The translations under genes and the position numbers were made by a program. Below are positions 6,569 to 10,858 of a stretch of 10,858 bases of DNA, one piece after another. The first letter of the stretch is position 1; each line of letters opens with the position of its first letter. Under the pieces are notes generated by a model. That model did no database searches. It saw only the letters and a program-made list of their open reading frames with translations, and had not been told where the DNA came from. The stretch comes from Firmicutes bacterium UBA7709. GTDB lineage: Bacteria > Bacillota_A > Clostridia > Peptostreptococcales > Anaerovoracaceae. The stretch covers positions 238 through 11,095 of the forward strand of contig DLFX01000280.1 of assembly GCA_002482405.1 (NCBI GenBank), in the 5' to 3' direction.

Positions 6569-6647
6569 CATAGATAAGAAGAACATAGAATAAAAGAGGA
6601 ATAAGATAATAATATCATAGGATAAGAAAATCATAGGGGTAAAAAGC
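6569..6647. repeat. Degenerate 16-bp tandem repeat, about five units
   Basis: Units begin at 6569, 6584, 6600, 6616 and 6632. Four of the five start with CATAG; the third has decayed to AATAAGATAATAATAT. The clearest unit is CATAGGATAAGAAAAT (6616-6631). The strand is purine-rich with almost no C except in the CATAG starts. It lies between the second GntR stop and the terminator, so it would be in the mRNA 3' untranslated region. Confidence 0.55.
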
Positions 6648-6649
6648 GT

Positions 6650-6694
6650 AAAAGACGCAGCGATAGAGAGGGATAAAAGCAGCGTCTTTTTTTT
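6650..6694 (+). terminator. Rho-independent terminator after the GntR pair
   Basis: AAAAGACGC (6650-6658) pairs exactly with GCGTCTTTT (6682-6690) around a 23-base loop, and the T run continues for eight bases (6687-6694). The symmetrical A and T flanks might allow weak termination from the other strand, but no minus-strand gene is present. It closes the epimerase-GntR unit. Confidence 0.85.
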
Positions 6695-6814
6695 ATCTGG
6701 TCTAAAAACCGGTAAGGTTTAATTTTCAGACAATTTGAAGAGAAAGCAGAGGACGCATGAAAAACTGGTATAAAAAATATTAAAAATGGTCATGATTTAA
6801 TTCTCGCAATCTAC

Positions 6815-6842
6815 TTGAAATTTCAGAGAAAGTTGGTATCCT
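6815..6842 (+). promoter_or_regulatory. Extended -10 promoter of the SIS-pot operon
   Basis: TTGAAA (6815-6820), a 16-base spacer and TATCCT (6837-6842), preceded by TG at the extended -10 position (TGGTATCCT, 6834-6842). A start near 6850 gives a leader of about 50 bases before ATG 6903. The imperfect -10 fits a regulated promoter. Confidence 0.6.
6816..6825. promoter_or_regulatory. Candidate operator overlapping the -35
   Basis: TGAAATTTCA is a perfect 10-bp palindrome lying on the -35 element of the SIS-pot promoter, where a bound repressor would block RNA polymerase. That one of the two upstream GntR proteins binds it is a guess from position. Confidence 0.4.
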
Positions 6843-6860
6843 AAATCATAAAAGTGGTTA

Positions 6861-6870
6861 TTGACGTCAA
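6861..6870. promoter_or_regulatory. Candidate operator in the leader of the SIS-pot operon
   Basis: TTGACGTCAA is a perfect 10-bp palindrome about 11 bases after the predicted transcription start and 20 bases before the Shine-Dalgarno. It could be a second repressor site. It is not a good -35, since nothing like a -10 follows before the ribosome binding site. Confidence 0.4.
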
Positions 6871-6902
6871 GGCAATTTCAAAAGAATGGTAAGGAGAGAA
6901 AT

Positions 6903-7913
6903 ATGAGAAACTTTGATGTGGAAAAGTATCTGGAGGAAGGAAAAACAGCCTACGGAAAGAGGGCGGATATCGAAGCTATGGCTGATCGGCTGACCGAAAG
7001 AGGCTATAAAAATATCGTCGTTATCGGAATCGGCGGAACCTGGGCGGAGTGGTCCCCCGTGGTTCATGTGATGCGCCATTATACCGATCTTCCGATTTAT
7101 CTGGAGAATGCCGCCGAGCTCTGCGTCAGGACGGATAAAAGATTCCTGACAAAAGAATCCCTTGTCATCACGGCCTCCGCTTCCGGGGATACCAAGGAAA
7201 TCCTTGCCGCGGTAAGCATGTGCAAGGAGATGGGGATCGAGGTCGCGGGATTCACCAAGCATCCTGAGACGCCCTTGGGCAAAGAGCTCGATTACATAAT
7301 CGCAAACCCGTGCGGGGACTGTGAGGCATCCTATCTGCTGTTTTTTATGCTGGGCCTGAGGCTTCTTTACAACCGGGGGGAATTTCCCGATTATGTCAAG
7401 TTTGCGGATCAGATGGCCAACGTGTTTGAAAACCTGGTCAGGATCCGGGAAGAGTTTGAGCCGAGAGCTGCGGAAATCGCACGGGCTTACGCGAAAGAGC
7501 CCTACAGCATCTTTGTGGGCTCCGGGACTCTGTGGGGAGAAACCTATCTGTTCGCCATGTGCATTTTAGAAGAAATGCAGTGGGTCAGGACAAAATCCGT
7601 AACTTCCGCGGACTTTTTCCACGGCACGCTGGAGCTGGTGGAAAAGGACGTTCCCGTATTTCTGTTTAAAGGCGAGGATGAATACCGGGCGCTGGACGAG
7701 AGAGTGGAGCGTTTCTGCAGAGACGTTACCGACAAGCTTGTGATCGTCGACACAAGAGAATACAAGCTGGAAGGAATTGACGACGCCTTCCGGATCATCT
7801 GCTCTCCGATGATCCTGACGGCTTTGGTGACGGAACGGCTGGCGGCGCATTACGAGTTGAATACGGGACACAGCTTGAAATTCAGGCGCTATTACAGGCA
7901 GTTTGATTATTAG
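6903..7913 (+). CDS. FrlB/FraB-like double-SIS sugar-amine deglycase
   Basis: A 336-residue protein, matching the length of E. coli FrlB (about 340). ATG 6903 follows AAGGAGAG (6891-6898). It has two SIS phosphosugar-binding domains: residues about 35-160 with NIVVIGIGGTWAEW and the phosphate loop TASASGDTKE, and about 195-315 with IFVGSGTLWGETYLFA. Glu224 and His240 (EEMQ...ADFFHGTLELVE) are 16 residues apart, like the catalytic Glu/His pair of GlmS, FraB and FrlB. The C-terminal RRYYRQFDY resembles the RRYYGGLVEY end of FrlB. FrlB-type enzymes split fructosamine 6-phosphates into glucose 6-phosphate and the free amine. The amine here is unknown; the following polyamine-type importer suggests a basic or opine-like conjugate. 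Ser/Ala-Asp replaces the Gly-Glu before the catalytic His motif, so specificity may differ. A generic GlmS-like isomerase is the alternative. Confidence 0.85.
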   Translation: MRNFDVEKYLEEGKTAYGKRADIEAMADRLTERGYKNIVVIGIGGTWAEWSPVVHVMRHYTDLPIYLENAAELCVRTDKRFLTKESLVITASASGDTKEILAAVSMCKEMGIEVAGFTKHPETPLGKELDYIIANPCGDCEASYLLFFMLGLRLLYNRGEFPDYVKFADQMANVFENLVRIREEFEPRAAEIARAYAKEPYSIFVGSGTLWGETYLFAMCILEEMQWVRTKSVTSADFFHGTLELVEKDVPVFLFKGEDEYRALDERVERFCRDVTDKLVIVDTREYKLEGIDDAFRIICSPMILTALVTERLAAHYELNTGHSLKFRRYYRQFDY

Positions 7914-7936
7914 CGGTTATCCGGGAGGACGGAAAG

Positions 7937-9028
7937 ATGGATGAGCATGTGGAATACATAGTATCCCTGATCGACGTGGACAAATATTTCGGATCGAACC
8001 ATGTCATCAAAAAGTTGAATTTAAACGTTGAGCAGGGCGAATTTTTGACCCTGCTGGGCCCCTCGGGCTGCGGAAAAACCACGATTTTAAGGATGATCGC
8101 GGGGTTTGAGGACTCCTCAAACGGAATGATCAAGGTTCAGGGCGAACGGGTGGAGGACAAGGAAGCCTTTGAAAGGGATGTAAACACCGTGTTTCAAAGC
8201 TACGCCCTCTTCCCCCACATGACGGTCTTTGATAACATCGCTTATGGCTTGACCGTAAAAAAGGTGCCTAAAAACGAAATCAAGGCCCGGGTCAGGGAAA
8301 TGCTGGAGCTTGTTCAGCTCACCGGGTTTGAAGGAAGAAAGCCGGATATGATGTCGGGCGGACAAAAGCAGCGCGTGGCCATAGCCAGGGCGCTGATCAA
8401 CAACCCCAAGGTCCTGCTGCTGGATGAACCCTTAGGCGCCCTGGACCTGAAGCTGAGAAAGCAGATGCAGATCGAGCTGAAACGGCTGCAGAAGAAGCTG
8501 AACATCACTTTCGTCTACGTGACTCACGATCAGGAAGAAGCCATGACCATGAGCGACCGGATCGCGGTCATAAACGGAGGCGTGCTGGAGCAGCTCGATA
8601 AGCCGGATCAGATCTATAAATACCCCAGAACCAAATTCGTGGCGGACTTCATCGGAGAATCCAATCTCTTCGACGGGACCGTCTCGGAATACGCGGCAGA
8701 CGTCGCAAACGTCGTTTCAGAGGCAGGCGGGATGCCGCTTCAGAACTGCCCGGCGGAATCCGGGCAAAATGTAACGGTCTGCGTCCGCCCCGAGGTAATG
8801 AAATATTCCAAAGATCCTGTTGCGGGCTTCGGCCTTTCAGGGATCGTAAAAAATATGATCTTTGTCGGCGCTCAATACCGGATATTGATCGTTATGGACA
8901 ACGGCTATGAGGTCAAGGTGAACAGAGTCAAGCAGGACAGGGAAATCAAAGAGGGCGAGCGGGTTTATCTGCACTGGGACCTGGAGGACGCCATCGGCAT
9001 CGGCGGTCAGGACAGGGGAGGGGTGTAA
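7937..9028 (+). CDS. potA: Polyamine/opine-type ABC importer ATPase
   Basis: A 363-residue ATP-binding subunit. ATG 7937 follows GGAGG (7924-7928). Walker A is GPSGCGKTT (41-49), the Q-loop region VFQSYALFPHMTVFDNIAYGL (about 85-105), the signature MSGGQKQRVAIARAL (139-153), Walker B LLLDEP (160-165), the D-loop LGALD and the H-loop His197 in VTHDQEEA. The C-terminal part (about 240-363) is the TOBE regulatory domain of PotA/MalK-type ATPases, including VCVRPE. All catalytic motifs are intact. FQSYALFPHMTVFDNIAYGL is typical of the PotA/CysA side of the family. It energises uptake through the two permeases encoded downstream. It starts 23 bases after the deglycase gene with no terminator between, so import and catabolism are co-transcribed. 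Confidence 0.93.
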   Translation: MDEHVEYIVSLIDVDKYFGSNHVIKKLNLNVEQGEFLTLLGPSGCGKTTILRMIAGFEDSSNGMIKVQGERVEDKEAFERDVNTVFQSYALFPHMTVFDNIAYGLTVKKVPKNEIKARVREMLELVQLTGFEGRKPDMMSGGQKQRVAIARALINNPKVLLLDEPLGALDLKLRKQMQIELKRLQKKLNITFVYVTHDQEEAMTMSDRIAVINGGVLEQLDKPDQIYKYPRTKFVADFIGESNLFDGTVSEYAADVANVVSEAGGMPLQNCPAESGQNVTVCVRPEVMKYSKDPVAGFGLSGIVKNMIFVGAQYRILIVMDNGYEVKVNRVKQDREIKEGERVYLHWDLEDAIGIGGQDRGGV

Positions 9029-9029
9029 A

Positions 9030-9938
9030 ATGAAGCGCAATGAGCTCAGTTCCGCGGCAGTCTCTTCCCTTGAAAGAAGGCGCAACCTCAAGAGAAACAC
9101 GATTCCAGCCTTTACCATGGCGGGACCGGTGACCCTCTGGATGATCGTCTTTGTCCTTCTGCCGCTACTCTACGTTATCTTTATCAGCTTTATGAAACGG
9201 GACGCCTTCGGCGGCATCGATTACCATTTTACGGTCATGAATTATGCGGAGATATTTCAGCCGGTGTATTTAAGAGTAATCTGGAAATCTCTCAAGCTCG
9301 CTTTTCTGACTACGGCCATCTGTCTGCTCATCGGCTATCCCATGGCTTATTATATCGCGAGAAAGCCCTCGCGGCTGGCGGCAAAGCTGCTTATGCTGGT
9401 GATGATCCCGTTCTGGACCAACACCCTGGTCCGGCTTTACAGCATCAACCTGATGGGCCAGCCTAACAGTTTCCTAAATAAATTCCTCATGTCCGCCGGG
9501 ATCATTTCAAAGCCCCTGGATATCCTTTACTCCGACGGGATAGTCATCGTCGGACTGCTGATCTCCATGCTTCCCTTTGCGATCCTGCCGCTGTACGCCT
9601 CCATTGAAAAGCTGGATAAAGCGTATCTGGAAGCCTCCAGCGATCTGGGAGCAAGGCCGGCAGTCACCTTTTGGCGCGTCACCGTGCCTCTGACGCTTCC
9701 CGGAATCATCGCCAGCATCATCCTTGTGTTTATCCCGTCCTTAGGCATGTATTACGTCCCGGAAGCCCTGGGAGGCGGAAAGGTCATGCTCATCGGCAGT
9801 CTGATACGGAATCAGTTCCTCGTGACGAAAAACTGGCCTTTCGGCGCGTCCCTTTCCATCATCCTGGTGCTGATCACCCTGTTGATGCTGTGGCTCTATA
9901 CGAGAGTCGCCAGGCTGGATGAAATGGAGGTGTTTTAA
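9030..9938 (+). CDS. potB: Polyamine/opine-type ABC importer permease (PotB-like)
   Basis: A 302-residue inner-membrane permease. ATG 9030 lies one base after the potA stop, behind AGGGGAGGGG. A basic N-terminus (residues 15-24 rich in Arg/Lys) precedes about six hydrophobic segments, roughly at 31-54, 88-110, 118-140, 170-190, 222-245 and 271-291. The EAA loop that docks on the ATPase is EASSDLGARPAVTFWRVTVP (201-220). The order ATPase, PotB-like, PotC-like, binding protein is that of potABCD. PotB-class permeases belong to the polyamine/opine/phosphonate transporter class, so the cargo need not be a free polyamine; mannopine and agropine importers are of this class too. It pairs with the PotC-like subunit to form the channel. 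Confidence 0.92.
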   Translation: MKRNELSSAAVSSLERRRNLKRNTIPAFTMAGPVTLWMIVFVLLPLLYVIFISFMKRDAFGGIDYHFTVMNYAEIFQPVYLRVIWKSLKLAFLTTAICLLIGYPMAYYIARKPSRLAAKLLMLVMIPFWTNTLVRLYSINLMGQPNSFLNKFLMSAGIISKPLDILYSDGIVIVGLLISMLPFAILPLYASIEKLDKAYLEASSDLGARPAVTFWRVTVPLTLPGIIASIILVFIPSLGMYYVPEALGGGKVMLIGSLIRNQFLVTKNWPFGASLSIILVLITLLMLWLYTRVARLDEMEVF

Positions 9939-10772
9939 ATGGCGAGCAGAAAAAGACAGCGGAAGCGAATGCTGGGCAGAGGCGCAGGAAATCTCTTCGC
10001 GGTTTTGGTGTACGCTTTCCTCTATACCCCCATCGCAGTCATGATGGTTTTTTCATTCAACGATCAGAGAATCAACTATTACTGGAACGGGTTTACACTG
10101 CGGTGGTATGAAAAGCTGTTTACGAATTCGTCCATCGTGGAATGTCTCTGGAATTCCCTGTATATCGCGGCTGCTGCGACGGTGATTTCGGTCATTATCG
10201 GCACCATCGGAGCAGTGGGGCTGATCCGCTTTGAATTCAAGGTCAAAAAGCTGGTCAACAATTCGCTGTATATTCCCATCGTGATTCCGGAGGTCGTCCT
10301 GGGCCTGTCCCTGCTCATGCTCTTTGAGACGGTCCGGCTGCCCCTGGGCTTTGCGGCGATCATTCTGTCCCACATAACCTTCTGCGTTCCTTTTGTGATC
10401 ATCATCATGCGGGGCAGGCTGGCGGGAATGGATCTGTCCGTGGAGGAAGCGTCCATGGATCTGGGGGCCAACCGGCTGGTGACCTTCTTCCGGGTGACGC
10501 TGCCCATGCTGATTCCGGGGATCATGTCCGGAGCGTTCATGTCGTTTACATTGTCAATAGACGATGTAATTATCAGCAACTTTGTTTCCGGCCCCTATTC
10601 GACCACCTTTCCGGTGAAGATCCTTTCGCTGGTGAAAACCGGCCTGTCCCCGGAAGTAAACGCGCTGACCACGATCATGATCGCGGTGATCCTGCTGGGT
10701 CTTCTGATCAATTCGGCAGTTCAGGCTTTTATGAGGAAAAGAGCCCTGACTCATATAAAAAGTTATTTTTAA
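9939..10772 (+). CDS. potC: Polyamine/opine-type ABC importer permease (PotC-like)
   Basis: A 277-residue permease that starts at the base after the potB stop, with GGAGGTG (9926-9932) as ribosome binding site. About six hydrophobic segments are visible (roughly 18-40, 72-96, 108-130, 136-157, 188-212, 243-263). The EAA loop is EEASMDLGANRLVTFFRVTLP (169-189). FTLSIDDVIISNFVSGP (203-219), followed by a Thr-Thr and Pro-containing segment, is the PotC hallmark in the last periplasmic/membrane region. It completes the heterodimeric channel with PotB. A gap of 37 bases with no hairpin precedes the binding-protein gene, so the operon continues beyond the window. Confidence 0.93.
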   Translation: MASRKRQRKRMLGRGAGNLFAVLVYAFLYTPIAVMMVFSFNDQRINYYWNGFTLRWYEKLFTNSSIVECLWNSLYIAAAATVISVIIGTIGAVGLIRFEFKVKKLVNNSLYIPIVIPEVVLGLSLLMLFETVRLPLGFAAIILSHITFCVPFVIIIMRGRLAGMDLSVEEASMDLGANRLVTFFRVTLPMLIPGIMSGAFMSFTLSIDDVIISNFVSGPYSTTFPVKILSLVKTGLSPEVNALTTIMIAVILLGLLINSAVQAFMRKRALTHIKSYF

Positions 10773-10797
10773 AGCTGTTTTAAGGAATTAAAAAAAC

Positions 10798-10804
10798 AAG
10801 GAGG
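10798..10804 (+). promoter_or_regulatory. Ribosome binding site of the substrate-binding protein gene
   Basis: AAGGAGG is a near-perfect Shine-Dalgarno, 5 bases before ATG 10810 and 11 before the in-frame ATG 10816. It is the strongest in the window, which fits the need for more binding protein than permease. Confidence 0.75.
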
Positions 10805-10809
10805 AGATC

Positions 10810-10858
10810 ATGACGATGAAAAAGTTTATCGCACTGATGTTGATTGCTGTTATGGTAT
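10810..10858 (+). CDS. potD: ABC importer substrate-binding protein, N-terminus only (PotD-like)
   Basis: Only 16 codons are visible, cut by the window end: MTMKKFIALMLIAVMV, a positively charged start followed by a hydrophobic core, that is, the beginning of an export or lipoprotein signal peptide. The lipobox, if any, lies beyond the window. The identity as a PotD-like substrate-binding protein rests on operon order after PotA, PotB and PotC and on this signal peptide, not on any domain seen. This protein determines what the importer carries, so its ligand pocket would be the best clue to the pathway's substrate. ATG 10816 is the alternative start. Confidence 0.7.
   Translation, partial: MTMKKFIALMLIAVMV

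Larger units (their letters stand above)
6539..6902. other. 364-bp intergenic regulatory region
   Basis: No credible gene lies here. It contains, in order, a stray AGGAGG (6552-6557) with no start codon behind it, a degenerate 16-bp tandem repeat (6569-6647), a terminator (6650-6694), a small AAACC/GGTTT inverted repeat (6706-6720), an AT-rich stretch with a solitary extended -10-like TGGTATAAA (6766-6774), a promoter (6815-6842), two 10-bp palindromes (6816-6825 and 6861-6870), and the Shine-Dalgarno of the SIS gene. AATTT(C/G)A elements recur at about 6732, 6819 and 6874. Confidence 0.8.

Noticed and set aside
6569..6647. CRISPR array
   Set aside because: Units are about 16 bp, contiguous and degenerate with no spacers, and no cas gene is nearby.
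6766..6774. TGGTATAAA as a second extended -10 promoter
   Set aside because: There is no -35-like hexamer at 15-19 bases upstream. It may be weakly active, but the promoter at 6815 is far better.
6861..6902. TTG 6861 as the start of the SIS protein
   Set aside because: It lies in the palindrome and leader, and ATG 6903 has a strong Shine-Dalgarno and gives the normal FrlB length.
6903..7913. SIS protein as GlmS
   Set aside because: It lacks the N-terminal glutaminase domain, is half the length, and its ends match the FrlB type.
10079..10579. 166-residue open frame on the minus strand opposite potC
   Set aside because: It is a shadow of the GC-rich third positions of potC, with no ribosome binding site and composition unlike a real protein. 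The same holds for the minus-strand frames at 294-809, 4178-4867 and 6867-7262.

Overview
All genes in this window lie on the + strand. GC is roughly 50%, Shine-Dalgarno sequences are strong (AGGGGGAAA, AAGGAGG), and gene spacing is tight or overlapping. A BTAD-type regulator, HutC-type GntR regulators and a Pot-type importer whose last gene begins with a Gram-positive-style signal peptide all suggest an anaerobic member of the Bacillota (Clostridia-like). This placement rests on gene style only; no rRNA or other marker is present.

Region 1 (1-4083) is the tail of an operon. It holds a 5'-truncated YtcJ/AepA-type amidohydrolase, a second complete amidohydrolase of the same family one base downstream, and an 8-base-overlapping gene for a BTAD/SARP-type transcriptional regulator. 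The regulator's C-terminus looks like a shortened, degenerate NTPase domain. A hairpin terminator overlaps the regulator's stop codon.

Region 2 (4095-6694) starts at a sigma-A-like promoter. It encodes a TIM-barrel sugar epimerase/isomerase resembling FrlC (fructoselysine/psicoselysine 3-epimerase), then two tandem paralogous GntR/HutC regulators with UTRA effector domains. A purine/AT-rich 16-bp degenerate tandem repeat and a strong terminator follow.

Region 3 (6815-10858) has its own extended -10 promoter with palindromes at the -35 and in the leader. It encodes a double-SIS protein resembling the FrlB/FraB fructosamine-6-phosphate deglycases, with the catalytic Glu/His pair intact. A polyamine/opine-type ABC importer follows (PotA ATPase, PotB and PotC permeases, and the first codons of the PotD-like binding protein, cut by the window end).

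Taken together, regions 2 and 3 look like an uptake, isomerisation and deglycation pathway for a glycated amine (an Amadori compound or opine-like sugar-amine conjugate), controlled by two GntR repressors. The unusual part is that FrlB/FrlC-like enzymes sit with a polyamine/opine/phosphonate-class importer instead of the sugar-type ABC transporter or permease of known frl loci. No sugar kinase or PTS is visible, so the phosphorylation step expected for an FrlB-type substrate must lie outside the window or work differently. How the amidohydrolase/BTAD operon relates to this pathway is unknown.
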